Shown here piece after piece: positions 44,798 through 56,851 of a stretch of DNA of 64,000 nucleotides. The notes under the pieces are model-generated. The model ran no database searches and was not told the DNA's origin. It saw only the letters and a program-made list of their open reading frames with translations. This stretch comes from Pseudonocardia sp. EC080619-01 (GTDB lineage Bacteria; Actinomycetota; Actinomycetes; Mycobacteriales; Pseudonocardiaceae): positions 4,014,501 to 4,078,500 of the forward strand of contig NZ_CP012184.1 of assembly GCF_001420995.1 (NCBI RefSeq). Reading direction: 5' to 3'. The position numbers and the translations under genes were made by a program. The number at the start of each line of letters is the position of its first letter. The stretch's first letter is position 1.

Positions 44798-45989
44798 GGT
44801 GCACCCCGCTGCCGTCGTCGCTGCGCGGTCCGCCGTGTCCGGCCGCCACCTCCCGGTAGACGGCGACGAGCCGCTCGGTGAGCCGGCTCTGCACGAACTC
44901 CCCGGGCGGGTCCCCCACGGGGCGGGGTGCGGCGACGGCGGTGCCGATCGCGGTCGCCAGGGCGCCGACGCTCTCGTCGGCGACCACCCGGCACCACGCG
45001 TCGGGGACGTCCCGGGCGATCGCGGGGTCGCGCAGCAGCACGGGCGTGCCGAGCGCGACGGCCTCGTAGACGGTGAGGCCCTGGGTCTCGTAGCCGAGCG
45101 AGCTCTGCGCGACGAGATCGGCCTGCCGCATCGCGGCCAGCACGGCGTCGTGCGAGACGGAGCCGGCGAACCGGACCCGGCCGCCGATCCCGAGCCGGTG
45201 GGCGAGCGCGCGGCAGTGCCCGAGGTCGCTGCCGCCGCCGTAGACGGCCAGGTCGGCGTCGGTGCCGCTGCGGGCGAACGCCTCGAGGAACTCGCCGAGC
45301 CGCTTCTCCCGGCTGACCCGGCCCGGCCACACCACGAGGGGCCGCCCGCGCGCCGCCAGCGGCTCGGCGAGCAGGGCGCTCACCCGGTCGTCGTCGACGC
45401 CGGTGGGGACGACGTGCGGGCGCCGGGTGACGCCGTAGCCGGCGAGCCGGTCGGCGAAGTGGCTGCTCGGGACGACGACTGCGTCGGCGGCCTCGGCGAA
45501 CGTGCGGACGTAGCCGGCGACGTCGCGGACGGGCCCGCACCGCAGGTGGTGCCGGTGCGCGGCGTACATGATACGCAGTACGGCGCGCGGGAACGGCATC
45601 ACCGCCGGCAGCCCGACCTCGACGTTGGTGTGCATGGTGTGCACGACGGGCAGCCGGTGCCGCCGCGCGAACCGGTAGCCCGTCCATGCGCCCCAGAAGT
45701 CGGCCTGGACGTGCACGACGTCGACCGGCGGCCGCGCGCCGAACCCGCGGTCGGCCGCCCGGTCGGCGGCCGCACCGGCGACCGCGAACGAGTACTCGCC
45801 GGCCGGTGCGGCCGGGAGCAGGACGTCGTCGTCGCGGCCGTAGCGCGCCGACGGCACCCGCCGCGCGACGGGCGCGCACACCGTCACGGTGTGCCCGGCC
45901 CGCTCGAGGTACTCCCGCTGCAGCCCCAGGGAGACCTGGAGGCCGCCGAGGGTCGCCGGGTGCTGGTCGGAGAAGAAGGCGATGTGCAC
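44787..45989 (-). CDS. GT4-family glycosyltransferase
   Basis: The 400-residue GT-B protein starts MHIAFFSDQHPATLGGLQVS and has the donor-site region VVWPGRVSREKRLGEFLEAF, SSLGYETQGLTVYEAVALGT with the EX7E motif. Such enzymes transfer a sugar from a nucleotide donor. It is 3 nt downstream of a second GT4 gene; the two could act sequentially on one glycolipid or glucan. The donor is unknown. Confidence 0.88.
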   Translation of the reverse strand: MHIAFFSDQHPATLGGLQVSLGLQREYLERAGHTVTVCAPVARRVPSARYGRDDDVLLPAAPAGEYSFAVAGAAADRAADRGFGARPPVDVVHVQADFWGAWTGYRFARRHRLPVVHTMHTNVEVGLPAVMPFPRAVLRIMYAAHRHHLRCGPVRDVAGYVRTFAEAADAVVVPSSHFADRLAGYGVTRRPHVVPTGVDDDRVSALLAEPLAARGRPLVVWPGRVSREKRLGEFLEAFARSGTDADLAVYGGGSDLGHCRALAHRLGIGGRVRFAGSVSHDAVLAAMRQADLVAQSSLGYETQGLTVYEAVALGTPVLLRDPAIARDVPDAWCRVVADESVGALATAIGTAVAAPRPVGDPPGEFVQSRLTERLVAVYREVAAGHGGPRSDDGSGVHRAA

Positions 45990-45992
45990 GCG

Positions 45993-47234
45993 TCAGCCGT
46001 CCCGCCCGGACCGCGTCAGCCCGCGGCGGTCGGCGGTGCGACGGGTGTCGGGCAGCCGGGTGGCCCGCTGGGCGCGGTAGATCGCCTCGAACGCGTCCAG
46101 GGTGGCGGGCAGGGTGTGCTCGGCGACGATCCGCAGACCCGCCTCGCCCATCGCGGCCGCGGCGCCGGGGTCGGACAGCACCCGGACCACGCGGTCGGCC
46201 AGCGCACCGGCGTCGCCGTGCGGGTAGCGGAAGCCGTTCTCGCCGTGCCGGACGAGGTGCGGCAGGGCCCCGGCGTCGACCGCGACGACCGGCCGCGCCG
46301 TGGCCATCGCCTCCAGGGTGACGAGGCTCTGCAGCTCCGCGGTGCCGGCGTTGACGAAGACGTCGATCGCCGCGTAGACGTCGGAGAGCTCCTCGTCGGA
46401 GAGCCGTCCGGTGAAGGTCACGGCCTGCTCGAGGCCCTCCGCGCGGACCGTGGCCCGGAGCCTGGCCTGCTCGTCGCCCTCGCCGACGATCAGCAGCCGG
46501 GCATCGGGGACGCTGCGTCGCACGATCGTCAGCGAGCGGATGATCTCGTCGACGTGCTTCTCGTGGTCGAGCCGCCCGACGACGCCGAGCAGCGGCCCGG
46601 CGGGGATGCCGTGCCGCTCCCGGAACGCCGTACCGCGCCCGGAGGTGTCGGGCTGGAACCGCGAGGTGTCGAGCCCGTTGGAGACCGGCAGCACCGGCCC
46701 GGCGACGCCGTGGGTCTCGGCGAGCATCGCGGCGTGCGGTGTGGGGGCCGTGACGACGCCCGCGCGGCCCAGCACCCGCGCCGCGTCCCACCAGAACAGC
46801 CGGCGCAGCCGCGCCGGGGGCAGGTGCAGGAAGCTGATCGCAGGCAGGATGTTGTCCGGGATCATGTGGGTCGTCGCGACCGCGGGGATGCCGAGGTCCT
46901 GTGCGGCGCCGAGCAGCATCCGGCCGAGGATCATGTGGCTCTGCACGTGGACGACGTCGGGCCGGACCCGGCGCAGCAGGGCGCGCGCCGACCGGCGCAG
47001 TCCCGGCGGCGGGCAGATGCGGAACCCGGACGGCCGCGGCACCGGCATCGAGCGGACCCGGTGCTCGGTGATCGGACCGACCTGTTCGGCCGGACGGCTG
47101 CGGAACCCCCGTGCCGGTGCCGCGACGTGGACCTCGTGCCCGCGCTCGGCCAGCCCGGCCGCCAGCCGACGGGCTGCGTAGCAGGCACCGTTGACGTTCG
47201 GTGTCCAGGTGTCGGCGCCTATCAGGACGCGCAC
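45993..47234 (-). CDS. GT4-family glycosyltransferase, MgtA/PimB-like
   Basis: The 413-residue GT-B protein starts [20 protein letters not shown] and has [40 protein letters not shown], the EX7E motif of retaining GT4 enzymes. It resembles mannosyltransferases acting on diacylglycerol or phosphatidylinositol lipids. GTG 47234 has AAGGAGA upstream and overlaps the end of the DedA gene by 13 nt. The assignment to GT4 is firm; the substrate is inference. Confidence 0.88.
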   Translation of the reverse strand: MRVLIGADTWTPNVNGACYAARRLAAGLAERGHEVHVAAPARGFRSRPAEQVGPITEHRVRSMPVPRPSGFRICPPPGLRRSARALLRRVRPDVVHVQSHMILGRMLLGAAQDLGIPAVATTHMIPDNILPAISFLHLPPARLRRLFWWDAARVLGRAGVVTAPTPHAAMLAETHGVAGPVLPVSNGLDTSRFQPDTSGRGTAFRERHGIPAGPLLGVVGRLDHEKHVDEIIRSLTIVRRSVPDARLLIVGEGDEQARLRATVRAEGLEQAVTFTGRLSDEELSDVYAAIDVFVNAGTAELQSLVTLEAMATARPVVAVDAGALPHLVRHGENGFRYPHGDAGALADRVVRVLSDPGAAAAMGEAGLRIVAEHTLPATLDAFEAIYRAQRATRLPDTRRTADRRGLTRSGRDG

Positions 47235-47869
47235 ACGTTCTCCTTCCGCGAGGCCGCGACGCGCATCCACAGCGCACGCCCGGCCATGAGGACGAGGCCT
47301 GTTCCGGCCCCGACCGCCACGATGATCCACGGCCGGTCGGCGAGCTCGGACGCGAACCGGCCCCCCACCCACCCGCCGATTCCGACCAGGACCGCCGTCC
47401 GGACGGCGGCGGCCGGGACGGCCCAGGCCAGGAACCGGTGGTACGAGACCCCGGCCAGACCGATGGCCAGGAACGCGGGGATGGCCCCCACGTCGACGAC
47501 CTTCGCCCCGATCACCACCTGGCCCAGGTTCTCATCCACCCTGTCGCGCAGTGCCTCCCGGCGCCGGGTGGTGAGGCCGAGGCGCACCAGCAGCGGCGCC
47601 AGCCGGGGCCGTGCACCACCACGTCCGAGCAGGTAGAAGACGGTGTCCGACACGACGTCGGCGAGGACCGCGACCAGCCAGACCGCCCACCAGTCGAGCA
47701 GCCCCGCCCCGGCCAGCGAACCGGCGACCACCGTGACGACCGGTCCCTCGAGGACGACCCCGACCGCGAGCGCGGCCAGGACGATCCCGATGGTGCCGGG
47801 ACCCGGCTGCAGCACCAGCCCGAGCACGTCGTCCAGTACCGGGGACGTGACGTCGACAGCCGACGCCAT
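47222..47869 (-). CDS. DedA/SNARE-associated family membrane protein
   Basis: The 215-residue protein has about five hydrophobic segments. [20 protein letters not shown] resembles the first DedA motif with its acidic residue; [19 protein letters not shown] replaces the usual RF-x-P-x-x-R motif. DedA proteins transport or flip lipids such as undecaprenyl phosphate. Start ATG 47869 overlaps the stop of a tiny upstream frame in a TGATG junction. It heads a run with two glycosyltransferases, which fits lipid-carrier recycling. Confidence 0.8.
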   Translation of the reverse strand: MASAVDVTSPVLDDVLGLVLQPGPGTIGIVLAALAVGVVLEGPVVTVVAGSLAGAGLLDWWAVWLVAVLADVVSDTVFYLLGRGGARPRLAPLLVRLGLTTRRREALRDRVDENLGQVVIGAKVVDVGAIPAFLAIGLAGVSYHRFLAWAVPAAAVRTAVLVGIGGWVGGRFASELADRPWIIVAVGAGTGLVLMAGRALWMRVAASRKENVCAS

Positions 47870-47895
47870 CACAGCGTCCGAAGTCGTCGTGTCAT
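47869..47895 (-). CDS. Eight-residue leader peptide MTRRLRTL upstream of dedA
   Basis: An ATG at 47895 has a perfect AGGAGG 7 nt upstream, much better than any site in front of dedA itself. It encodes MTRRLRTL and stops in the TGATG that overlaps the dedA ATG. Reinitiation or coupling is the likely purpose. An alternative is an indel that split one longer gene. Confidence 0.5.
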   Translation of the reverse strand: MTRRLRTL

Positions 47896-48022
47896 GGTCG
47901 ATCCTCCTGCTCGGGAGGATTCCACGATCCCGCGGTGCGGCGCCCGGTGGGTCGGGCGTTGCCCGGGCGACGGGATCGGGAAGGTCCGGTGGCTACCGGG
48001 TTACGCGATGCCGGGTCGCATG

Positions 48023-49381
48023 CTACAGCGACGTGCTCCGGGCGACAGCGGTCAGCGGGATCGGCAGCCAGGTCGGACGGCTGCGGGTCTCGTAGAGCAC
48101 CTGGTAGACGGCCTTGTCCAGCTCGTAGGCGCGCAGCAGCGCGTCCTGCTCGCGCGGATCGGTGCCGGTCCGCGCGGCGTACCCGGCGCAGAACGCGTCC
48201 CGGTTCCGGGCCGACCAGCCGTGTGCCGCTCGTGCCTCGGGAGTGTCCGAACCGAGACCTCCGCCGGGCGTGTCGGAGCGGGTCAGGAGGTGGTGGAAGG
48301 CCGCGTACTCGAAGGAGAACAGCATCCCGACGACGTCCCGGACGGCCGCGTCCGGAGCGCGCCGCTCCTGCGCGGTGGCCGAGGGCTCGCCCTCGAAGTC
48401 GATGACGAGCCAGCTGCCGCCGGGGCGGCGGAGGGTCTGACCGAGGTGGAGGTCGCCGTGCACCCGCTGCACGACGACCGGCGAGCCGAGCGCCGCGACC
48501 TCGTCGTAGACGGCGCGGATCGCGGGCACGTACGGGGCGAGGACGGGGACCTGGCCGGCCACGGCGTCCAGACGGGACGTCCAGTGTGCGGCCATCGCGG
48601 CCGGATCGGCCTCCGAGGTCCCCAGCTCGGCGCGCAGTGCGAGATGGATGTCGGCGAGCGCCTCGCCGAGCGCGCGGGCCTCGCCGGTGAAGTCGGTCCC
48701 GTCGCGGACGGCGTCGGTGGCCCGCTCCCAGCCGTCCTCGGAGCCGGCCGCGAACTCCTGCAGCAGGCCGTAGGTGGCGGGCTCGCCGTCGAGCGCGCCC
48801 TCGATCCCGCCCTGCAGCGCCGCGACGGACCCCGATCCGGCGGCCCGCAGCGCGCGGTGCAGCTCCAGGTCCGGATTGAGCCCGGGGGACAGCCGCCGGT
48901 AGACCTTGAGGATGGAGCGGTCGCCCCAGCGGACGGACGTGTTGGACTGCTCCGCGTCGACGACCCGGCCGGTCTCGGTCAGCGGCAGCACCGCGTCGGG
49001 CTCGGGGACGAAGGCCAGCCCGCCGGTCGAGGTGCCCCCGGCGATCGCGCGCAGGATCCAGCCGGTCACGGCCGGGTCGTACAGGCCGTCGTAGAGGACC
49101 TCGCCGCCGACGGTGCCGATCTCGTCGGCGCCGACCGGCGCCGCCCCGGCGCGTGCCAGGTGCAGCTGGTAGTGCCGGTCCGGGCCGTCGGCGAAGGACA
49201 CCGCGAGGACGACGACCTCCAGGCCGTGCAGGCCCTCCGGTGCGGGCAGCGCGGTCCGGGAGGCGACCCGCACCCCCTCCAGCGGACGGCCCTTCTCGGC
49301 GAACCACCGGCGCCCGGGCAGCCAGTCCCGCAGCAGCCGGGGAAGCGCCTCGACGTGCTCGGATGCTCCGGTCGGACCCAC
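48023..49381 (-). CDS. mak: Maltokinase
   Basis: Phosphorylates maltose with ATP to maltose-1-phosphate, the donor for GlgE. The 452-residue protein has the N-terminal [17 protein letters not shown] typical of Mak/Pep2 and an aminoglycoside-kinase-like C-lobe with [11 protein letters not shown] (catalytic Asp) and [11 protein letters not shown] 49381 has GGAGGGGG 7 nt upstream. It is divergent from the TreS-like gene, which supplies maltose. Confidence 0.94.
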   Translation of the reverse strand: MGPTGASEHVEALPRLLRDWLPGRRWFAEKGRPLEGVRVASRTALPAPEGLHGLEVVVLAVSFADGPDRHYQLHLARAGAAPVGADEIGTVGGEVLYDGLYDPAVTGWILRAIAGGTSTGGLAFVPEPDAVLPLTETGRVVDAEQSNTSVRWGDRSILKVYRRLSPGLNPDLELHRALRAAGSGSVAALQGGIEGALDGEPATYGLLQEFAAGSEDGWERATDAVRDGTDFTGEARALGEALADIHLALRAELGTSEADPAAMAAHWTSRLDAVAGQVPVLAPYVPAIRAVYDEVAALGSPVVVQRVHGDLHLGQTLRRPGGSWLVIDFEGEPSATAQERRAPDAAVRDVVGMLFSFEYAAFHHLLTRSDTPGGGLGSDTPEARAAHGWSARNRDAFCAGYAARTGTDPREQDALLRAYELDKAVYQVLYETRSRPTWLPIPLTAVARSTSL

Positions 49382-49750
49382 GTTCGTCCCCCTCCACGCC
49401 GGTGTCGCTCGCCCGGCCGTCTTCCCGCTGCACCGGCGGTGCACACCTGCACCGGCCGGCCCCGGGGACCCTATCCGGGCCGGGCGGTCCGGGCCGGGTG
49501 CGGACCCGGCCCGCTGGTACGGTCCGTGTCGGAACGACCACCCGTTGGTCACGGGTGGTCACCGATTCGCGACGCTTCCTTCCGCCCGGCACACCCGTGC
49601 CCGGAAACCCATACTGAACGCGGTGCCCGGTGCCTCCGCGACGGTGCCGCACGCCCGCGAGCGCCGTCCGGTCGCGGGTACCCGGGCCCCCGGGCGGACC
49701 CGGCCCGGCCCGATCCAACCGACCACGAACCGACCCGGAGGACCGGCGGC
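49382..49750. other. Divergent intergenic region between mak and the TreS-like gene
   Basis: This 369-bp region should contain both promoters. It holds an inverted repeat at 49536-49560 and a possible -10 CATACT near 49610 for the plus strand. No gene is visible: frames give low-complexity Arg/Pro peptides. Confidence 0.5.
49536..49560. promoter_or_regulatory. Operator-like inverted repeat between mak and treS
   Basis: Nine-base arms gaccacccg (49536-49544) and cgggtggtc (49552-49560) flank a 7-bp centre in the shared divergent region. The length and symmetry fit a dimeric regulator site. The regulator is unknown. Confidence 0.45.
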
Positions 49751-52054
49751 GTGACCGAGCGAGAGCCGATGGCCGAGACCCAGGCCGACGCGTCCACGAC
49801 GGAGCCCGGCGGCCCCGCGCCGTCCGGAGCGGACACCCACGACGGCGAGCACACGCCGCCGGAGGTCAACTTCGCCGAGTACTACCACGAGGCGCGGCCA
49901 CGGACCCTGCGTCACCGCGCCCGGGTCCGCTCGACCGTGCGCCGCCGGTCGGTCTCCCAGGACGGCCCGGCCTCCGGCGAGAACCCGGTCTACGTCTCCT
50001 GGCTGCTCGCCCAGTCGATGCTCGGCCACGCCGACGAGCTCGCCCGCCAGTTCTCCGGGCAGGGCTCGATGTGGCAGAACCCGTTCGCCAGCCCCGGCCC
50101 GCGTGGTGCGGTGGAGACGGCGTCGGTGTGGTTCACCGCCTACCCGATCTCGCTGATCACGCCGGAGGGCGTGTCGTTCCTCGGCGCGCTCGGTGACACC
50201 GAGCTGTGGCAGGCGTTCGAGACGATCGGCATCGAGGGCGTCCACACCGGACCGGTGAAGCGCGCCGGCGGGCTGTCCGGCTGGCAGCCGACCCCGAGCG
50301 TCGACGGGCACTTCGACCGGATCTCCAACGAGATCGACCCGGTCTTCGGCACCGAGGACGAGTTCCGGGCCATGTGCGCCACCGCGACCTGGCACGGCGG
50401 CACGATCATCGACGACGTCGTGCCCGGACACACCGGCAAGGGCCCGGACTTCCGGCTCGCCGAGATCGCCTACGGCGACTACCCCGGCGTCTACCACATG
50501 GTCGAGATCGAGCCGGGTGACTGGGGGATGCTGCCCGAGGTCCCGCCCGGCCGCGACTCGGTGAACCTCGACGCCGCCACCGAGGAGGCGCTGGAGAAGG
50601 CCGGCTACATCGTCGGCCGGCTGCAGCGGGTGATCTTCTACCGGGAGGGTGTGAAGGAGACCAACTGGTCGGCGACGGCCGAGGTCACCGGGGTCGACGG
50701 CGTCGTCCGGCGGTGGGTCTACCTGCACTACTTCAAGGACGGCCAGCCGTCGGTGAACTGGCTGGACCCGACCTTCGCCGGGATGCGGATGGTCATCGGC
50801 GACGCCCTGCACTCGCTGGCCGACCTCGGCTCCGGCGCGTTGCGGCTCGACGCCAACGGGTTCCTCGGCGTCGAGAAGGCGGGCGGCGGGATGCCGGGCT
50901 GGTCCGAGGGGCACCCGCTGTCGGAGGCGGCGAACCACCTCATCGCGTCGATGGTCCGCAAGGTCGGCGGGTTCACCTTCCAGGAGCTGAACCTCACCGT
51001 CGACGACATCAAGGTCACCTCCGAGGCCGGAGCGGACCTGTCCTACGACTTCATCAACCGGCCCGCCTACCACCACGCACTGGCCACGTCGGACACCGAG
51101 TTCCTCCGGCTCACCCTGCGCACCGCGCTGGACCTGGGCGTGGACCCGGCGTCGCTGGTGCACGCGCTGCAGAACCACGACGAGCTGACCTACGAGCTCG
51201 TGCACTGGACCGCCGGGCACACCGACGACCTGTTCCCGTTCCGCGGCGAGGAGATCACCGGGGGCGAGCTGGCGGACACGATCCGCCGGGACCTGTGCGA
51301 GCACCTCACCGGCGCCGGCGCGCCCTACAACCTGATCTTCACGACGAACGGCATCGCCTGCACCAGCGCGACCGTCATCGCCGCCGCGCTCGGCATCTCG
51401 GCGCTCGACGACATCGGCCCGGACGACGTCGAGCGCATCCGCCGCGTGCACCTGCTGCTGGTCATGTTCAACGCGTTCCAGCCCGGGGTGTTCGCGCTGT
51501 CGGGCTGGGACCTGCTCGGCATGCTGACACTGCCGCCCGAGCAGGTGGCCGACCTGCTGGCGTCCGGTGACACCCGGTGGATCTCGCGGCCGGCGCACGA
51601 CCTGATGGGGGACCGGCCGGACGCCGACCGGTCGTCGTCGGGGATGCCGCGGGGCCGCAGCCTCTACGGCAGCCTGCCCGAGCAGCTCGCCGACGAGACC
51701 AGCTTCGCCCGGCAGATGCAGGCGATCCTGGCGGTCCGCAAGCACAGCGGGGTCGCGACGGCGCGGCAGGTCGACGTCCCCGACGTCTCGCACCGCGGGC
51801 TGCTCGTGATGGTGCACGAGCTCGACGACGGCCGGACCCAGGTGACGGTGCTGAACTTCGCCGACGAGCACGTCGACGCGGCCGTGCGGTCCGAGCACCT
51901 CGCACCGGGTTCGACGGTGGTGGACCTGTTCTCCGGGGAGACCGTCGGCACGGTCGACGACCTGCAGGTCTTCCGGATCGACCTCACGCCGTACCGGGCG
52001 ACGGCGGTCGTGCTGGAGCCACCGGCCGGCGAGGACGACGCCGCGACCGCGTGA
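49751..52054 (+). CDS. treS: Divergent TreS-like GH13 enzyme (maltose/trehalose interconversion)
   Basis: The 767-residue GH13 protein has region [10 protein letters not shown], nucleophile Asp367 in [10 protein letters not shown], acid/base Glu412 in FQELNLT and region IV QNHDELT. It lacks the usual TreS N-terminus and instead has [20 protein letters not shown] and GSMWQNPFA, a variant often annotated as maltose alpha-D-glucosyltransferase in actinobacteria. Proximity to mak, glgE and glgB supports conversion of trehalose to maltose. Trehalose synthase activity for this variant is inferred. GTG 49751 follows GGAGG at 10 nt; ATG 49769 is an alternative. Confidence 0.8.
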   Translation: MTEREPMAETQADASTTEPGGPAPSGADTHDGEHTPPEVNFAEYYHEARPRTLRHRARVRSTVRRRSVSQDGPASGENPVYVSWLLAQSMLGHADELARQFSGQGSMWQNPFASPGPRGAVETASVWFTAYPISLITPEGVSFLGALGDTELWQAFETIGIEGVHTGPVKRAGGLSGWQPTPSVDGHFDRISNEIDPVFGTEDEFRAMCATATWHGGTIIDDVVPGHTGKGPDFRLAEIAYGDYPGVYHMVEIEPGDWGMLPEVPPGRDSVNLDAATEEALEKAGYIVGRLQRVIFYREGVKETNWSATAEVTGVDGVVRRWVYLHYFKDGQPSVNWLDPTFAGMRMVIGDALHSLADLGSGALRLDANGFLGVEKAGGGMPGWSEGHPLSEAANHLIASMVRKVGGFTFQELNLTVDDIKVTSEAGADLSYDFINRPAYHHALATSDTEFLRLTLRTALDLGVDPASLVHALQNHDELTYELVHWTAGHTDDLFPFRGEEITGGELADTIRRDLCEHLTGAGAPYNLIFTTNGIACTSATVIAAALGISALDDIGPDDVERIRRVHLLLVMFNAFQPGVFALSGWDLLGMLTLPPEQVADLLASGDTRWISRPAHDLMGDRPDADRSSSGMPRGRSLYGSLPEQLADETSFARQMQAILAVRKHSGVATARQVDVPDVSHRGLLVMVHELDDGRTQVTVLNFADEHVDAAVRSEHLAPGSTVVDLFSGETVGTVDDLQVFRIDLTPYRATAVVLEPPAGEDDAATA

Positions 52055-52088
52055 CCGGCCCGCCGGGGCGGTCGGCCACGATGGACCG

Positions 52089-52895
52089 GTGACGATCGCG
52101 ACGCTCAACGGCATCCGGCTGTCCTACACCGACCACGGCGGTGACGGCCCGCCCGTCGTGCTCGTGATGGGCACCGGCAGCCCGGGCCGGGTCTGGGACG
52201 TGCACCAGGTGCCCGCACTCCGGAACGCGGGCCTGCGGCCGGTGACCCTGGACAACCGGGGGATCCCGCCCACCGACGAGTGCGCGGCCGGGTTCACCGT
52301 CGACGACATGGCCGCCGACGTGGCCGCACTGGTCGAGCACCTCGGGGCGGGACCGGCCGCGGTCGTCGGGACCTCGCTGGGGTCCCGCGTCGTCCTGGAG
52401 CTGGCGCTGGCGCGCCCGGACCTGGTGAGCCGGGTCGCGGCCCTCGCCGCGCACGCCCGCCTGACGCCGGTGCAGCAGGCATGGACCGCCGGGACGGTCG
52501 CGGCCGCCGACGCCGGTGTCACGCTGCCCGCCGAGCTGTGGGCGGCGGTGCAGGCGACGCACAACCTGTCCCCGGCGACCCTCGACGACGAGCGCGCCGC
52601 CCGGGACTGGCTGGACATCATCGGTTTCGGCGGGTCCACCGTGTCACCGGGCCACCGCGCCCAGCTGCAGGTCTCGCTCGACCTCGGCGACCGCACCGCC
52701 GCCTACCGCGGGGTCGCGGTCCCGGCGCTGGTGCTCGCGTTCGCGGACGACCGGGCGATCCCGCCGCGGCTGAGCCGGGAGGTCGCCGCCGCCGTCCCCG
52801 GGGCCCGCTACGCCGAGATCCCCGACGCCGGCCACTACGGCTACCTCGAGCAGCCGGCGGCGACGAACCGGGCGTTGCTGGACTTCCTGGCCTGA
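52089..52895 (+). CDS. Alpha/beta hydrolase
   Basis: The 268-residue protein has VVLVMGTGSPGRVWDVHQVP, nucleophile elbow GTSLGSRV, and the catalytic His in PDAGHYGYLEQP. The acid is likely in LAFADDRAIP. Its overall pattern is that of small esterases or epoxide-hydrolase-like enzymes. CACGAT and 6 nt precede the GTG. It is convergent with glgE, 9 nt apart. The substrate is unknown. Confidence 0.85.
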   Translation: MTIATLNGIRLSYTDHGGDGPPVVLVMGTGSPGRVWDVHQVPALRNAGLRPVTLDNRGIPPTDECAAGFTVDDMAADVAALVEHLGAGPAAVVGTSLGSRVVLELALARPDLVSRVAALAAHARLTPVQQAWTAGTVAAADAGVTLPAELWAAVQATHNLSPATLDDERAARDWLDIIGFGGSTVSPGHRAQLQVSLDLGDRTAAYRGVAVPALVLAFADDRAIPPRLSREVAAAVPGARYAEIPDAGHYGYLEQPAATNRALLDFLA

Positions 52896-52904
52896 GCCCG
52901 GGGC

Positions 52905-54896
<1,992 letters not shown>

Positions 54897-55077
54897 CGGA
54901 CGTCACCCCCGGGTTCCTCGTCGATCGGATTGTGCACACCGGGACCTGTGTGGCGCGCGGGACAACCGTACCCATCCGGTCCAGTCCGGGCGCGGCGGGA
55001 CACGGCCCCGACACCGCAGTTCGGCATCGGTTCAGTAGCCGTTCGTGACCGGACGGTGGCCGGACCGTGCGGGCCGG

Positions 55078-55542
55078 TCAGGCGCCCGGACCCGGCAGCG
55101 CGGAGACGATCCGGTCCAGCAGGGCGATCAGGGTCTCGCGCTCGGCGCGGTCGAACTCCCGGTTCATCGGCGACCGCGCGGCGAGGCGCGCACCGATCCG
55201 GTGCACGGCGTCCTCGCCCTCGGGGGTGAGGCGGGCGAGCCGCTGGCGCCGGTCGCCGCCGGGGACCCGCTCGACCAGGCCGCGGTGGCCGAGGTCGCGG
55301 GCGAGTCCCGACACCCGCGCCGGGTCGACGCCGAGCCGGTCCGCGAGCTCGCCCTGGGGAAGCGGATCGCGCAGCGTGCGCAGGTAGCGGGCCTGCAGCG
55401 GGGTGAGGTCCTCGTCGGCGCAGGCGGCGTCGAGCATCGCGGTCAGCCGGCCCGCGGCCAGGAGCACCGCCTCCCCGGCGCGGCGCCCGGTCGGGTCGGG
55501 GGCGTCCCCGGCGGACGGCGGGGTGCTCGCTGATCGGCTCAC
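55078..55542 (-). CDS. MarR-family transcriptional regulator
   Basis: The 154-residue protein has a winged helix (LTPLQARYLRTLRDPLPQGE, LADRLGVDPARVSGLARDLG, HRGLVERVPGGDRRQRL). GTG 55542 overlaps the stop of the esterase gene by 4 nt, so it is translated from the iron-controlled esterase transcript or an internal promoter. It might respond to iron-siderophore status or oxidants; the target is unknown. Confidence 0.88.
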   Translation of the reverse strand: MSRSASTPPSAGDAPDPTGRRAGEAVLLAAGRLTAMLDAACADEDLTPLQARYLRTLRDPLPQGELADRLGVDPARVSGLARDLGHRGLVERVPGGDRRQRLARLTPEGEDAVHRIGARLAARSPMNREFDRAERETLIALLDRIVSALPGPGA

Positions 55543-56816
55543 CGGTCGTCCCTCCCGTGGAGCAGCGTCCCGAGCGCCGGGACCAGCCCGGCGCGCCAGC
55601 ATGCAGGATCGTGCCCGCCGCGGAACTCGTGCAGGCCGGCGAGGTCGCCGCGGGTCGCGAGGACGTCCGCGACCCGCCGGGTCGCATCGCGCAGCACCCA
55701 CTCCTCGGAGCCGACCTCCAGCAGCACGCCGTGCGTCCGCGGCCCCGACGGGAGCACCGAGGTCAGCCACTCGCGGTCGTCGTGCGTGTTCGGCCACCAG
55801 AACGAGCCGGACTGGCTGAGGGCGAGACCGAACCGGTCGGGCGCGGCCTGGGTGGCGTACACGGCGGTCAGCCCGCCCAGGCTCTGCCCGGCGACGACGG
55901 TGCGCGCCGGGTCGACGGTGAGTGCCCGGTGCCCGGCCGCCCACCCGAGCACGTCCTCGGCCAGGAAGGCTGTGAAACCGGGATCGCAGCCCAGCTCCCG
56001 GGTCCGGCCGTCGCCGGGCCGGGCCGCGACGCCGACGGTGCGCACCGGTGGCAGCGCCGCGGCGGCGACCGCGCCGTCGAGCACCGCGGGGAGGCCGTCG
56101 GCGAGCCGGTGGTGCCCGTCCGTCAGGACGACGACCGGCAGCGGCTCGCCCGGGTCGGTGCCCGCCGGGTCGTGCAGCCAGACCGGCCGGCCGCCGAGGT
56201 CGCCGTGCAGCACCGTTCCCCGCGGCCCGCCGGGCCGGGGCGGTGCCGGGGCGCCGGGCAGCGAGACGACCGAGGTCCCGTCGACCAGGTGCTCGCGGGC
56301 GAGCGGGTCCGGGCGGGCGGCCGCCTGGACGTCGAGGAACCGCGCCACCGCGGGGCGCCGGTGCCCGGGGACGGCGGCCAGCGCCCGGGCCCGGCGGCCA
56401 CCGTCCGGTGCCGGGCCCGTCCCGGCCGGGCGCTCCGGGAGCTCGGCGACGCCGTAGCCCGCCCGCCAGTCCCGCGGCATCCGCAGGGTCAGGACCCACG
56501 CCCCGGGCAGCCGTTCCGCCGCGGTCGCCGCAGGGTGCGCGGCGTCGGCGAGCTTGTTCGGCAGCACGTGCACCTCGGCCGTCCCGGCCCGGTCCGGGAC
56601 GACGAAGGTGACCGCGCACGTGCCGTCACCGAGGTCGTCGACCAGCGGGGTGCCCGCCCGGCGGACGTGCGCGAGGAACGCGTCCCGGTCGCCGTCGCGC
56701 AGCAGCCGGGCGACCGCGGGGCAGCGGTCCGGCGGCAGCCGCTCCGGTGGGGCCGGGCGGGGGACCTGCGGCGGGACCGCGAGCTCCGGCGGGACACCGG
56801 GTGGCGTGGGGAACAT
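55539..56816 (-). CDS. Enterochelin esterase-like ferric-siderophore hydrolase
   Basis: The 425-residue protein has an N-terminal domain and a C-terminal esterase-D fold: VVVLTDGHHR, nucleophile in VVAGQSLGGLTAVYA, the acid in LLEVGSEEW and the His in FRGGHDPACWR. This matches Fes-type esterases that cleave imported trilactone siderophores to release iron in the cytosol. ATG 56816 is chosen because an iron box lies 10 bp upstream; a longer frame to 56867 would run through the box. Divergent from a siderophore-binding lipoprotein. Confidence 0.88.
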   Translation of the reverse strand: MFPTPPGVPPELAVPPQVPRPAPPERLPPDRCPAVARLLRDGDRDAFLAHVRRAGTPLVDDLGDGTCAVTFVVPDRAGTAEVHVLPNKLADAAHPAATAAERLPGAWVLTLRMPRDWRAGYGVAELPERPAGTGPAPDGGRRARALAAVPGHRRPAVARFLDVQAAARPDPLAREHLVDGTSVVSLPGAPAPPRPGGPRGTVLHGDLGGRPVWLHDPAGTDPGEPLPVVVLTDGHHRLADGLPAVLDGAVAAAALPPVRTVGVAARPGDGRTRELGCDPGFTAFLAEDVLGWAAGHRALTVDPARTVVAGQSLGGLTAVYATQAAPDRFGLALSQSGSFWWPNTHDDREWLTSVLPSGPRTHGVLLEVGSEEWVLRDATRRVADVLATRGDLAGLHEFRGGHDPACWRAGLVPALGTLLHGRDDR

Positions 56817-56826
56817 TGACGGCAGA

Positions 56827-56840
56827 TTAGGCTTGCCTAA
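56827..56840. promoter_or_regulatory. Iron box (DtxR/IdeR type) TTAGGCTTGCCTAA
   Basis: A perfect palindrome of TTAGGC and GCCTAA half-sites around TT matches the core of DtxR/IdeR boxes. It lies in the 35-bp gap between divergent iron genes, 10 bp from each start, so iron-loaded IdeR would shut off both. Confidence 0.85.
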
Positions 56841-56851
56841 TAGTACTGGCA

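Noticed and set aside
48000..48022. gctaccgggttacg as another TACC-type operator
   Set aside because: The half-sites do not match with a 4-bp spacer, and it lies downstream of maltokinase.
47201..49750. Apparent 800-residue N-terminal extension of the TreS-like protein
   Set aside because: The open frame continues upstream across antisense coding of DedA and maltokinase. Homology begins only after GTG 49751.
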